Shown here piece after piece: positions 52,350 to 61,035 of a DNA stretch of 64,000 nucleotides. Position 1 is the stretch's first letter. Every line of letters begins with the position of its first letter. The position numbers and the translations under genes are program-made. Source of the DNA: Alcanivorax sp. GTDB taxonomy: Bacteria; Pseudomonadota; Gammaproteobacteria; Pseudomonadales; Alcanivoracaceae. Location of the stretch: assembly GCF_017794965.1 (NCBI RefSeq), contig NZ_CP051240.1:2170001-2234000 (forward strand), written 5' to 3'. The notes under the pieces were generated by a model, which saw nothing but the letters and a program-made list of their open reading frames with translations, was not told the DNA's origin and did no database searches.

Positions 52350-53414
52350 TTATTCTCCTTTGCCCAAGCGCTCACGCCGGTAACTGCCGTCCTGCACTCG
52401 CTGGCACCATTCGCTGTTTTCGAGATACCACTGCACGGTCTTGCGGATGCCGGTTTCGAAGGTTTCTTCTGGGGCCCAGCCCAGTTCGCGTTCGATCTTA
52501 CTGGCGTCGATGGCGTAGCGCAGGTCGTGGCCGGGACGATCCTGAACGTGGGTGATCAGGTCGCGGTACTGATTCAGGCCTTCGGGCTTGTTGGGTACCA
52601 GCTCTTCGAGCAGGTCGCAGAGAGTGTGCACCACGTCGATGTTCTGCTTCTCGTTATGGCCGCCGATGTTGTAGGTCTCCCCCACTTTGCCTTCGGTTGC
52701 CACCTTATAGAGGGCACGGGCATGGTCTTCCACGTAGAGCCAGTCGCGCACCTGGGTGCCCTGCCCGTACACCGGCAGGGGTTTGCCTTCCAGGGCGTTG
52801 AGGATCATCAGCGGGATGAGTTTTTCCGGGAAGTGGTACGGCCCGTAGTTGTTGGAGCAGTTGGTGATGACCGTGGGGAAGCCGTAGGTGCGCAACCAGG
52901 CGCGGACCAGATGATCGGAGCTGGCCTTGCTGGCCGAATACGGCGAGCTGGGGGCGTAGGGGGTGGTTTCGGTGAACAGGTCTTCCGGGCCGTCCAGATC
53001 GCCGTAGACTTCATCGGTGGAGATATGGTGGAAGCGGAAGGCCTGTTGGGCGGCTTCCGGGAGCGTGGACCAGTATTGGCGTGCCGCTTCCAGCAAGGTG
53101 TAAGTGCCGATGATGTTGGTTTCCATGAAGGCTGCCGGGCCATCAATGGAACGGTCTACGTGGCTTTCTGCGGCGAGATGCATCACCGCATCAGGACGGT
53201 GAGTTTTGAACACCCGGTCCAGCTCAGCCTGATTACAGATATCTACCGGCTCAAAAACATAGCGGTCGCTGTCGCTGACTTCCGACAGGCTTTCCAGGTT
53301 GCCGGCATAGGTGAGCTTGTCCACGTTGACCACGCTGTCGTCCGTGCTCTCGATGATGTGGCGGATAACGGCGGAGCCGATAAAGCCGGCGCCGCCGGTG
53401 ACCAGAATCTTCAT
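52350..53414 (-). CDS. rfbB: dTDP-glucose 4,6-dehydratase
   Basis: A 354-residue extended SDR enzyme that converts dTDP-glucose to dTDP-4-keto-6-deoxyglucose. KILVTGGAGFIGSAVIRHI holds the NAD motif, FHHISTDEVYGDLDGPED carries the catalytic Thr-Asp-Glu, YSASKASSDHLVRAW the Tyr-Lys pair, and NCSNNYGPYHFPEKLIPL the substrate loop. The ATG at 53414 (GAGAGAAAGC leader) is the family start; an ATG 12 bases upstream that overlaps the epimerase stop is possible. It pairs with rfbA and the aminotransferase. Confidence 0.96.
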   Translation of the reverse strand: MKILVTGGAGFIGSAVIRHIIESTDDSVVNVDKLTYAGNLESLSEVSDSDRYVFEPVDICNQAELDRVFKTHRPDAVMHLAAESHVDRSIDGPAAFMETNIIGTYTLLEAARQYWSTLPEAAQQAFRFHHISTDEVYGDLDGPEDLFTETTPYAPSSPYSASKASSDHLVRAWLRTYGFPTVITNCSNNYGPYHFPEKLIPLMILNALEGKPLPVYGQGTQVRDWLYVEDHARALYKVATEGKVGETYNIGGHNEKQNIDVVHTLCDLLEELVPNKPEGLNQYRDLITHVQDRPGHDLRYAIDASKIERELGWAPEETFETGIRKTVQWYLENSEWCQRVQDGSYRRERLGKGE

Positions 53415-53422
53415 GCTTTCTC

Positions 53423-54451
53423 TCATGCTTGCAGCGTTTTTACATACCAGGGCATGGCCTTTCCGATGCCGTCATAGATGCGGAATTGGGGCTCATAACC
53501 GAGCAGGTCTTGTGCCTTGCTGATGTCGGCCTGGGAGTGACGCACATCACCGGCACGGAAGTCCCGGTAGCTTGGGGAGGCTTCGTAGGTGACGTTGCTG
53601 TCTTTCAGCGCGGTTTTTAGGGCATCGAACAGGGTGTTGAGTGTGGTTCTGTCCCCCAGGGCCACGTTGTACACCTGGTTCCTGGCGTCAGCTTCTGCGG
53701 TAGCAGCCAGGATGTTGATCTGCACCACGTTTTCGATGAAGCAGAAGTCGCGACTGGTTTCACCGTCGCCGTTGATGAAGACTTCTTCGCTCTTGATCAT
53801 GGCGGCGGTCCATTTGGGGATCACCGCGGCGTAGGCGCCGTTGGGGTCTTGCCGTTTACCGAACACGTTGAAGTAGCGCAGGCCAATGGTGTTGAAATCG
53901 TAGGTGCGGGCGAACACGTCGGCGTAGAGTTCGTTGACGTATTTGGTCACGGCATAGGGAGACAGGGGTTTTCCGATACGGTCTTCAATCTTGGGCAGGC
54001 CCGGGTGGTCGCCGTAGGTGGAGCTGGAGGCGGCGTAGGTGAAGCTTTGTACGCCTTCGTCCTTGGCGGCCACCAACATGTTCAGGAAACCGTCGATATT
54101 GGCCTGGTTGGTGCTGATGGGGTCGTTGATGGAACGGGGGACGGAGCCCAAGGCGGCCTGGTGGAGGACGTAGTCTGCGCCGGTGACGGCTTTTGTGCAG
54201 TCTTCCAGGTTGCGGATGTCGCCTTCGATGAAGGTGAAGCGGGCCCATTGGTCGGCGGTGACGGTTTGTTGGACTTCGTCCAGGTTGTGCTGGTGGCCGG
54301 TGGCGAAGTTGTCCAGGCCGATGACGGTTTGGTCCAGTTGAAGGAGGGTTTCCAGCAGGTTGGAACCGATGAAGCCTGCTACGCCGGTGATTAGCCAGGT
54401 TTTGGGGCTGGCTTTTAGGTCTTGCTGTATTTGTTCGTAGCGGGTTGTCAT
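53423..54451 (-). CDS. UDP-N-acetylglucosamine 4-epimerase, WbpP type
   Basis: A 342-residue extended SDR enzyme. WLITGVAGFIGSNLLETLL holds the NAD motif, AASSSTYGDHPGLPKIED and SPYAVTKYVNELYADVFA hold Ser-Thr and the Tyr-Lys pair, and NGDGETSRDFCFIENVV matches the WbpP/WbgU/TviC substrate side. Such epimerases interconvert UDP-GlcNAc and UDP-GalNAc, or their uronic acids. Beside the dehydrogenase at 54825-56099 this would give UDP-GalNAc uronate. The ATG at 54451 follows GGAACCACC. A 373-bp gap with repeats separates the two genes. Confidence 0.9.
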   Translation of the reverse strand: MTTRYEQIQQDLKASPKTWLITGVAGFIGSNLLETLLQLDQTVIGLDNFATGHQHNLDEVQQTVTADQWARFTFIEGDIRNLEDCTKAVTGADYVLHQAALGSVPRSINDPISTNQANIDGFLNMLVAAKDEGVQSFTYAASSSTYGDHPGLPKIEDRIGKPLSPYAVTKYVNELYADVFARTYDFNTIGLRYFNVFGKRQDPNGAYAAVIPKWTAAMIKSEEVFINGDGETSRDFCFIENVVQINILAATAEADARNQVYNVALGDRTTLNTLFDALKTALKDSNVTYEASPSYRDFRAGDVRHSQADISKAQDLLGYEPQFRIYDGIGKAMPWYVKTLQA

Positions 54452-54824
54452 GGTGGTTCCGTTTGATCCGTGTATTGTTCGTTTACAAGCCTTTAGCTGT
54501 GAGCTATGAGCCGTGAGCTACAAGCCTCAAGCCTCAAGCTGCAAGGAAAGGCAAAAACCGGGCTTCACCCTGTTTTTCCTGGCCCTTCGGGCCTCCGCCT
54601 TCGGCGGTTCGCTCAACGAGTTGAGCTCCTACAGGGGGCTGTGCTGCTTGCCTTTTGTAGGAGCGGTGGTTCCACCGCGATGTGTTGCGGCAGCGGCCCT
54701 TTCGCGGTCGAACGACCGCTCCTACGGTGAAGCTTCGCCTGCAGGCAGGCTCCTACGGCGTTGTTCGCTCCTCGAGAGGAGCTCCTACAGGTTTTTGTCT
54801 TTTCCTCGCCGCTCGCAGCTGCCT
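54452..54824. repeat. Gap with heptamers, composite repeat and REPs
   Basis: Seven heptamers (GCTGTGA to GCTGCAA) lie at 54496-54544, then GGAAAGGCAAAAACC and the segment CCTGGCCCTTCGGGC with CCGCCTTCGGCGGTTCGC, which recurs at 56.5 and 59.3 kb. REPs follow: 54608-54632 (minus, GAGCTCAA-type head), 54657-54680 (plus, GGTGG arms), 54702-54725 (minus, GGTCG arms), 54734-54756 (minus) and 54764-54788 (minus). Two heptamers end at 54819, just after the dehydrogenase stop. Confidence 0.8.
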
Positions 54825-56099
54825 TTACAACCTGAGGTCTACTTCCTCCTTCGGGAGGGTGTATTTCAGGTCGTAGAGGATGTGTTCGGGTTTGCCGTAA
54901 CCTCGGATGTCCTGGGCGCCCATGGCTTTGAACTGGTTGTGGCCGACGGCCAGGAGGATGGCGTCGTAGGCGCCCTGCTCCGGTTTTTCTACCGGGGTGA
55001 TGCCGTATTCGTGTTCGGATTCTGCCGGGTTGATCCAGGGGTCGTGCACATCCACCTGGATGTTGTATTCCTGCAGTTCTTTCACCACATCCACCACGCG
55101 GGTGTTGCGCAGGTCCGGGCAGTTTTCCTTGAAGGTGAGGCCCATGACCAGTACCCGGGCGCCATTCACCTGAATGCTGCGGGCCAGCATGGCCTTGACC
55201 AGTTCGCTGGCCACGTGGCGGCCCATGCCGTCGTTGATACGGCGGCCGGAGAGGATGATTTCCGGGTGGTAGCCGATGGCCTGTGCCTTGTGAGTGAGGT
55301 AGTACGGGTCGACCCCGATGCAGTGCCCGCCCACCAGGCCGGGGCGGAACGGCAGGAAGTTCCATTTGGTGCCGGCGGCTTGCAGCACTTCTTCGGTGTC
55401 GATGCCCATGCGGCTGAAGATCATGGACAGTTCGTTGATCAGGGCGATATTCAGGTCCCGTTGGGTATTTTCGATCACCTTGGCGGCTTCCGCCACGCGA
55501 ATGCTGGACGCCTTGTGGGTGCCGGCGGTGATGATGGAGCGGTAGAGGCTGTCCACGGTTTCAGCGATGTCCGGGGTGGAGCCGGAAGTCACCTTGGTAA
55601 TGGTGGTAACGCGGTGTTCCTTGTCGCCCGGGTTGATGCGTTCCGGGCTGTAGCCGGCGAAGAAGTCTTTGTTGAAGGTAAAGCCGGAGACCTGCTCCAA
55701 CACCGGAACACAGTCTTCTTCGGTGGCACCGGGGTAGACGGTGGACTCGTAGATGACGATGTCACCCTGCTTCAGGGTCTTGCCGATGGTTTCGGAGGCC
55801 TTGATCAATGGCGTCAGGTCCGGGCGCTTGTGCTCATCGATAGGGGTGGGCACGGTAACGATATAGACATTGCAGTCGTTCAAGGCGGTGGGATCGGCAC
55901 TGAAGGTCAGCTGGGTAGCGCTGGCCAGTTCGGCGTCATCCACCTCCAGAGTGGCATCGTGGCCGTTGTTGAGGGCATCGATACGGGGCTGATTGATGTC
56001 GAAGCCTACCACCGGGCGGTGTTTGCCGAATTCGACGGCCAGGGGTAAGCCCACGTAGCCCAGGCCGATGACGGCCAGTTTGATGTCTTGCAGTTCCAT
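54825..56099 (-). CDS. UDP-N-acetylhexosamine 6-dehydrogenase, WbpO/TviB type
   Basis: A 424-residue enzyme oxidising UDP-GlcNAc or UDP-GalNAc to the uronic acid with two NAD. KLAVIGLGYVGLPLAVEFG is the intact GxGxxG motif. STVYPGATEEDCVPVLE follows, EAAKVIENTQRDLNIALIN carries the catalytic Lys and Asn, and GLVGGHCIGVDPYYL has the nucleophilic Cys, in contrast to the divergent paralogue at 20780-22057. LVMGLTFKENCPDLRNT belongs to the C-terminal domain. The ATG at 56099 follows AGAGAGACC. Tandem palindromes lie about 290 bp upstream. Confidence 0.93.
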   Translation of the reverse strand: MELQDIKLAVIGLGYVGLPLAVEFGKHRPVVGFDINQPRIDALNNGHDATLEVDDAELASATQLTFSADPTALNDCNVYIVTVPTPIDEHKRPDLTPLIKASETIGKTLKQGDIVIYESTVYPGATEEDCVPVLEQVSGFTFNKDFFAGYSPERINPGDKEHRVTTITKVTSGSTPDIAETVDSLYRSIITAGTHKASSIRVAEAAKVIENTQRDLNIALINELSMIFSRMGIDTEEVLQAAGTKWNFLPFRPGLVGGHCIGVDPYYLTHKAQAIGYHPEIILSGRRINDGMGRHVASELVKAMLARSIQVNGARVLVMGLTFKENCPDLRNTRVVDVVKELQEYNIQVDVHDPWINPAESEHEYGITPVEKPEQGAYDAILLAVGHNQFKAMGAQDIRGYGKPEHILYDLKYTLPKEEVDLRL

Positions 56100-56379
56100 T
56101 TGGTCTCTCTTTACCGAATCTCTTTACCGGGTTTGCGTGCCGGTTTCTGTAGGAGCGGTGGTTCCACCGCGATTTCCCTGGTTTTCTGCCATTTCGCGGT
56201 CGAACGACCGCTCCTACATTACATTCTTCGCTTGCAAGCAAGCTCCCACGAAGACGCTATGGGGGAGGTTTTCCCTTAGGCGATCCGTCTGCGGGACGAG
56301 CCCGGCGTGGGATCGCCTGCAGGCGTGCTCCCACGGGGTGGGATTAATTCTTTAGGACTATGTCCATATTTTACCGCTT

Positions 56380-56411
56380 TACCCGTTTGGGCACGTCCCC
56401 CATTTGGGGTA
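56380..56411. promoter_or_regulatory. Tandem palindromes upstream of the hexosamine dehydrogenase
   Basis: TACCCGTTTGGGCA (56380-56393) and TCCCCCATTTGGGGTA (56396-56411) have centres 17 bp apart. The second shares CCCCATTTGGGG with 30132-30143 upstream of the dehydratase gene. Both lie before leftward polysaccharide genes. Confidence 0.45.
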
Positions 56412-56728
56412 TTCCTCTGCCTGTATCACTGTTTCTTTGTCTCTTTTTGTCGGTGTTCCGCTTGAGAAACGTAAGGAGCCCAGCTGCAAGCTACAAGCTG
56501 GAGGGGAAGTCAAAGGCGGGCTCCCGCCTTGGGCTGCGCCCTGTTTGTCCTGGCCCCTCGGGCCCCGCCTTCGGCGGTTCGCGTCTCAAGCGACGCTCCT
56601 ACATTTTGTGACTTTGCAGGAGTGGTGGTTCCACCGCGATTTCCTGGTTTCTGTCATTTCGCGGTGGAACCACCGCTCCTACAAAAAATCTTTCGCTTGC
56701 AGGCAAGCTCCTACGGTTTTGCCTTTCC

Positions 56729-56777
56729 TTGTAGCTTGTAGCTTGTAGCTTGTAGCTTGAGGCTTGTAGCCTACAGC
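56729..56777 (-). repeat. Heptamer array after wzc
   Basis: Seven units on the minus strand: GCTGTAG, GCTACAA, GCCTCAA, then four GCTACAA, followed by GGAAAGGCAAAACC and a REP. The array starts nine bases after the wzc stop. Confidence 0.8.
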
Positions 56778-56786
56778 TGCTTTTCC

Positions 56787-59003
56787 TCAATCGCTGCTTT
56801 TGCTGTATTCGTAGGCATAGTAGCCGTATTCGTTGGTGGCGCGGCGTTCCATGCAGTTGAGGATGGCGCCTTTGATTTCCACCTTGTTCTGGGCGAAGCG
56901 GGTGAGGGCTGCGTCCACTTCTTTCACCGAGTTCATCCCGAAACGGGTCACCAACAGGCTGCTGCCTGCTACCTGGCCAACGATGGCGGCATCGGTAACG
57001 GCCAGAATCGGTGGGGTGTCCACCAGGATCAGGTCGTACTCATCACTGAGGGAATCCATCAGCGCCTTGAAGCGTTCGTGCATGAGCAGTTCGGACGGAT
57101 TCGGTGGCGCCTTGCCGCGAGTAATAAAGTCCAGATTATCAATGCTGGATGACTGAATGATGTCTTCCTTGCTGCTTTGCCCTGCGAGGTAAGCGGACAG
57201 CCCAATTTTGTTGTCGGACTGGAAGTAACGGTGCAGATGGCCTTTGCGCATGTCCGCATCGATCACCAGCACTTTCTGGCCTGTTTGGGCCAGCACCGCG
57301 CCCAGGTTGGCGGACACGAAGGACTTACCCACTTCCGGGCTGGGGCCGGTGATCATCAGGATCTTGTTGCTCGCATCCATCATGGCGAAGTGCAGGCTGG
57401 TACGCAGGCTGCGCAGGGCTTCGATGGCCAGATCAGTTGGATCATCCTGGGCCAGCAGCGGAATGGATAAGGCTGATCCCTTGAGCCTGCGGCTGCGGCG
57501 CTGCTTGAGTTCCGTTGTCCGGTTGGCCTTGACCTGCTTTTCAGACAGGGGGATAGAGGCATAGACGGAGACGCCCTGCTCTTCCAGTTTTTCCGGGGAC
57601 TCGATGCCTTTTTTCAAGAGCGCCTGCAGCAAGAGAATACCCGCAGAGCCGATGGCACCGAGGAAACCGGCAATCAGCGCTATAACCGCTTTTTTCGGCT
57701 TGATAGGCGCCGGCTGCACCAGCGCCTTGTCGATAATGCGCACGCTGCCCACGGTGCCTGCCTTGAGGATGCGTAGTTCCTGGGTCTTGTTGAGCAGGCC
57801 CACATAGATTTGTTGAGTGACTTGTACATCCCGTGTCAGGCGCAGGATTTCCTGCTGGGTTTCCGGGAGCGCCTTGATCTGCTTGTCCAGATTTTGCTTC
57901 TGCTCAATCAGGGAAGCTTTTTGCCGCAACAAGCTCTGGTAGGCCGGGTGCTCGCGGGTAAAGCGGGTTGCCAGTTCGCCCTCTTTGCCCTTCAATTCTG
58001 TGATGCGAGACTCAATCGCCACGCTCCTCTCGAGTACAGAACGGGTTTCCATGGATAGATCTACTGATTCACTTTGCAAGCGATAGGCATTGAGGCGCTC
58101 TTCAAACTCGGTGAGCTTTTCCTTGATCTTGGGTAGCTGCTCGCCGAGAAACTCCAGGCTGTTCTCTGCCTCGGCAGTGCGCCGCTCGACATTCTGTAGC
58201 AGGAAAGCCTGACTAATTGCGTCCAGGGTTCGCTTGATGCGCTCCTTGTTCGGGCCGGTCATTTCCAGGTTGATCATCCCCGTTTCACCCACTGGTTTGA
58301 CGGTCAGGGCTGAACGTAACCCATTGACTGACTGGACCTCTGTGAGCTTTATCAAACTCAGCGGCTCATTGCCGTACTGCCATTCGTTCAATTCCAGCTG
58401 GACACGGCCATCTTCACTTTGAAGGGGCTGGGTTGCCGGTCCTGTAGCAACCCGACTCTCGCCCAGATATAAAGCCGGCAGACCATCTTCTTCGCGTAGG
58501 GTGAACGCCCTGCCTCTCAAATCTTCTGGAACAGTAAATCTGGATATCGTGACAAACGTTTCGCTGTCTCGATAACCGGCAAACAGAGGCTTGGGCACAA
58601 ATGCAGGAGCGGGATCCGGAGCGGTGAAACGGCCAATATACGGTATCCGCTGCGGAGACACCCTGATGTTCATTCGCAGGTCGTCGATGACTTCACCCAG
58701 CACCATGCGGGAAAGCAGAATCTGAATCTCTGCGCCGGCAGACGCTTCCTGTTTAAATATATTATTAAGCTCAGACAACCCAGGCACACCACTGCTCTTC
58801 TTTTCCAGCTGAAGCAGAGCGTCGCCTTTATATATCGGAGTGGCAAACATGCCATAGAGCACACCCAGGCCCAACGCCAGCAGGGCCGTGGCGATGATCA
58901 GCCATTTATTGTCCAGCAGGATGCCGAACAGGTAGCCGAAATCGATGTCGTCGTCACCGGGGTTGGCTTGCTGCCGTTGTGTCATGGTGCTGTTGTTTGC
59001 CAT
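56787..59003 (-). CDS. wzc: Tyrosine autokinase and chain-length regulator Wzc
   Basis: A 738-residue inner-membrane protein. The N-terminal Wzz domain is framed by two membrane helices (about residues 33-53 and 435-457) around a long periplasmic coiled coil. The C-terminal cytosolic BY-kinase has Walker A GPSPEVGKSFVSAN, Walker A' VLVIDADMRKG, and Walker B YDLILVDTPPILA. The end (YGYYAYEYSKSSD) is the tyrosine cluster that is autophosphorylated. Wzc controls polymer length and works with Wza and Wzb in Wzy-dependent capsule or EPS export. The ATG at 59003 is used; one 18 bases in is possible. A 449-bp gap separates it from wzb. Confidence 0.95.
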   Translation of the reverse strand: MANNSTMTQRQQANPGDDDIDFGYLFGILLDNKWLIIATALLALGLGVLYGMFATPIYKGDALLQLEKKSSGVPGLSELNNIFKQEASAGAEIQILLSRMVLGEVIDDLRMNIRVSPQRIPYIGRFTAPDPAPAFVPKPLFAGYRDSETFVTISRFTVPEDLRGRAFTLREEDGLPALYLGESRVATGPATQPLQSEDGRVQLELNEWQYGNEPLSLIKLTEVQSVNGLRSALTVKPVGETGMINLEMTGPNKERIKRTLDAISQAFLLQNVERRTAEAENSLEFLGEQLPKIKEKLTEFEERLNAYRLQSESVDLSMETRSVLERSVAIESRITELKGKEGELATRFTREHPAYQSLLRQKASLIEQKQNLDKQIKALPETQQEILRLTRDVQVTQQIYVGLLNKTQELRILKAGTVGSVRIIDKALVQPAPIKPKKAVIALIAGFLGAIGSAGILLLQALLKKGIESPEKLEEQGVSVYASIPLSEKQVKANRTTELKQRRSRRLKGSALSIPLLAQDDPTDLAIEALRSLRTSLHFAMMDASNKILMITGPSPEVGKSFVSANLGAVLAQTGQKVLVIDADMRKGHLHRYFQSDNKIGLSAYLAGQSSKEDIIQSSSIDNLDFITRGKAPPNPSELLMHERFKALMDSLSDEYDLILVDTPPILAVTDAAIVGQVAGSSLLVTRFGMNSVKEVDAALTRFAQNKVEIKGAILNCMERRATNEYGYYAYEYSKSSD

Positions 59004-59452
59004 TGGTTATCCGTTATTTATGTACCGTAGGAGCCTGCCTGCAGGCGATCCTGGTCAAGCTGCTAGCTTCGAGCTGTGAGCTTCGAGCTGTTAGAAAAAG
59101 CAAATGCAGGGCTATCGCCTTGTTCGCCATACAATGTTCGCTTTGCTCACCCCTTCGGGGTATTCGCCTCTCAAGCGAGGCTCCTACATTTAAAGGCTTT
59201 GCTTCTTTCTGGTCTTGCTAAAACATCGCCTGCAGGCAGGCTCCTTGGGGGGCAACCCCATGTAGGAGTTCCGCTTGAGGGACGAAGGTTTTGCTTTTAC
59301 CCGTTTTGCGGGTGAAAGCCTGGCCCTTTGGGCCCCGCCTTCGGCGGTTCGCGCCCCAAGTGGCGCTCCTACAGTTACTTCTTCGCCTGCAGGCAGGCTC
59401 CTACGGGTTTTGTCTTTTCCTCACAGCTGATAGCTGATAGCTCACCGCTGCC
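59004..59452. repeat. wzb-wzc gap with REPs and heptamers
   Basis: REPs: 59027-59049 (plus), 59163-59187 (minus), 59225-59247 (minus, worn), 59262-59286 (plus, TTCCGCTTGAGGGACGAA head), 59348-59372 (minus) and 59382-59404 (minus). Five heptamers (GCTGCTA to GCTGTTA) lie at 59059-59093, and four at 59421-59448 begin after the wzb stop. The segment CCCGCCTTCGGCGG recurs here. No gene is seen. Confidence 0.8.
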
Positions 59453-59881
59453 TTACAGTTTTTTTGCCCAAGCCTGGGTGGCGGCTTCCATCATTGGGTA
59501 GATCCGTTCGAAGGCGTCTCTGCCGCGCTTGTAGGGATCGGGTATGTCGTGCTTGCCGTTCCAGTTGGTGAGCAGGAAGGCCTTGCCGCTGGCTTCCGGG
59601 AAGGTTTTGCTGAGCCGGTCTTTCTGACTGCTTTCCATCACCAGAATCAGGTCGCTGTCCCTGCACATTTCGCTGGTGAGCTTGCGTGCAATATGGGGGC
59701 CACATTCCAGGCCGTGCTGCTGCGCCACGTCCCGGGCTGTGGGCTCCATGTCCTGCCCTTCCAAGCCGATCAACCCTGCGGATGCAATGGACAGGCCCGG
59801 CTTTAGCTCGCTCAGCATGGCCGCCACGGTAGGGCTGCGGCAGATATTGCCGTCGCAGACGACAAGAATTCGCTCAAACAT
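59453..59881 (-). CDS. wzb: Low-molecular-weight protein-tyrosine phosphatase Wzb
   Basis: A 142-residue cytosolic phosphatase. The N-terminal ILVVCDGNICRSPTVAAML contains the C-x5-R-S phosphate loop, and the general-acid Asp lies in DIPDPYKRGRDAFERIY near residue 115. Length and motifs match the Wzb/Etp group that dephosphorylates the Wzc tyrosine tail and so keeps polymer export cycling. It begins two bases after the wza stop. Its own 3' side runs into a heptamer array. Confidence 0.95.
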   Translation of the reverse strand: MFERILVVCDGNICRSPTVAAMLSELKPGLSIASAGLIGLEGQDMEPTARDVAQQHGLECGPHIARKLTSEMCRDSDLILVMESSQKDRLSKTFPEASGKAFLLTNWNGKHDIPDPYKRGRDAFERIYPMMEAATQAWAKKL

Positions 59882-59883
59882 GG

Positions 59884-61032
59884 TTAGTCCGCTAGCGCCT
59901 CTTGAGTTCGATTACCGAGATAGAGCGCGGTCACCGACGGCAAGATGAGGCTAAGCACCCGGTTCCACCTGGCCAATGGCGCCGCCGTGACATAGACAAT
60001 ATCTCGTTCCTGAAGCCGGAAACTGTCTGCCATGACTAAGGCGGCAGCGTCCTTGGCATTGAGCTGATAAATATCAATACCATGCTCGGATCCCTCAGGT
60101 GCCTTGCGGAACACGAATACGCCGGAGGCATCGGATTGACGCTGGTTAAAACTGCCATTATTTGCCAGTGCTTCTGCCAGCGTGATGCCATTGCGGCCCA
60201 TCTGCATACTGGAAGACTTGCCCACTTCCCCCAGCACGAACACCTTCGCATCATTCACCGGGTTTACATTGATCACGTCGTTCGGCTGCAACAACACGTT
60301 CTGGCTTGTGTTGCCATACTGATAGATGTCCCGCAGGGAAAGCCGATAATCTTTACCCTTGCGCGTCAGCACCACGCTAGTCCAGTCAGCACTTTCCGTG
60401 AGCCCGCCGGCTTCGCCGATGGCATCGATCAGGCGGGTGGGCACGTTGGTGACTGGATAGAGGCCCGGCTCGTCCACTTCGCCGGTAACATAGATCCGCT
60501 TGTGCCGGAAGGCCGCTACGGAGACATCCACCTGGGGGTTTTCGATATAGCGGGACAGACGCTCGGTGATCATGTCACGGATCTCGGTGACCTTGAGCCC
60601 TTCCACATTGATGATGCCCACATAGGGGTAAAAGATGGTGCCGTCATTGTGGACCCAGTTACCGGATTCTTCCGAGCTGCGCAGGGAGCCTGCCGGGATA
60701 GTCAGCTCCGGGTGATCCCAGACGGTGATCTGCAGTACATCGCCAGGGCCCACCTGATAATCGTACTGGTCGTCGGAAAGATTGATCTCTTCCGGTACGC
60801 CCTTGTCCACCGGGTGAATGCGCTGCTGCTTGAGAATGGCCGTGCCAATGGCGTGCACTTCCACCACGTCCGGCAGCGGCTCGCCTTCGGATATTTCGTC
60901 CTCGTCGAGGAACCAGCCGGGGGTCGGCGAATGGTAGGAACCGGGCACCACAGTACACCCCGCCATGAGGGCAATCCCCAGTGCCACAAAACATTTAACC
61001 GATGCGTTCATTGAAGCCTTCATTGTGTTCAT
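59884..61032 (-). CDS. wza: Outer-membrane polysaccharide export lipoprotein Wza
   Basis: A 382-residue exported lipoprotein. The signal peptide ends in the lipobox LMAGC near residue 26. YDYQVGPGDVLQITVWDHPEL is the export (Poly_export) domain, FYPYVGIINVEGL follows, and two SLBB-type repeats are visible at KRIYVTGEVDEPGLYPVT and KVFVLGEVGKSSSMQM. The C-terminal hydrophobic helix would form the outer-membrane pore. Three ATG codons compete; the ATG at 61011 has AAGG five bases before it and is a good alternative to 61032. It is four bases from wzi. Confidence 0.95.
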   Translation of the reverse strand: MNTMKASMNASVKCFVALGIALMAGCTVVPGSYHSPTPGWFLDEDEISEGEPLPDVVEVHAIGTAILKQQRIHPVDKGVPEEINLSDDQYDYQVGPGDVLQITVWDHPELTIPAGSLRSSEESGNWVHNDGTIFYPYVGIINVEGLKVTEIRDMITERLSRYIENPQVDVSVAAFRHKRIYVTGEVDEPGLYPVTNVPTRLIDAIGEAGGLTESADWTSVVLTRKGKDYRLSLRDIYQYGNTSQNVLLQPNDVINVNPVNDAKVFVLGEVGKSSSMQMGRNGITLAEALANNGSFNQRQSDASGVFVFRKAPEGSEHGIDIYQLNAKDAAALVMADSFRLQERDIVYVTAAPLARWNRVLSLILPSVTALYLGNRTQEALAD

Positions 61033-61035
61033 CTA

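Larger units (their letters stand above)
56100..56786. repeat. Repeat-rich gap with candidate operators between two transcription units
   Basis: In 687 bp no gene is seen. REPs: 56149-56172 (plus) and 56194-56217 (minus), 56227-56249 (minus, GTGG class), 56312-56334 (minus, GTGG class), 56578-56602 (minus), 56616-56639 (plus, GCAGGAG head), 56659-56682 (minus) and 56692-56714 (minus). Heptamers lie at 56483-56503 and 56729-56777. The segment CCTGGCCCCTCGGGC with CCGCCTTCGGCGGTTCGC at about 56547-56580 matches the one at 54.6 kb. Palindromes at 56380-56411 are listed separately. Confidence 0.8.
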
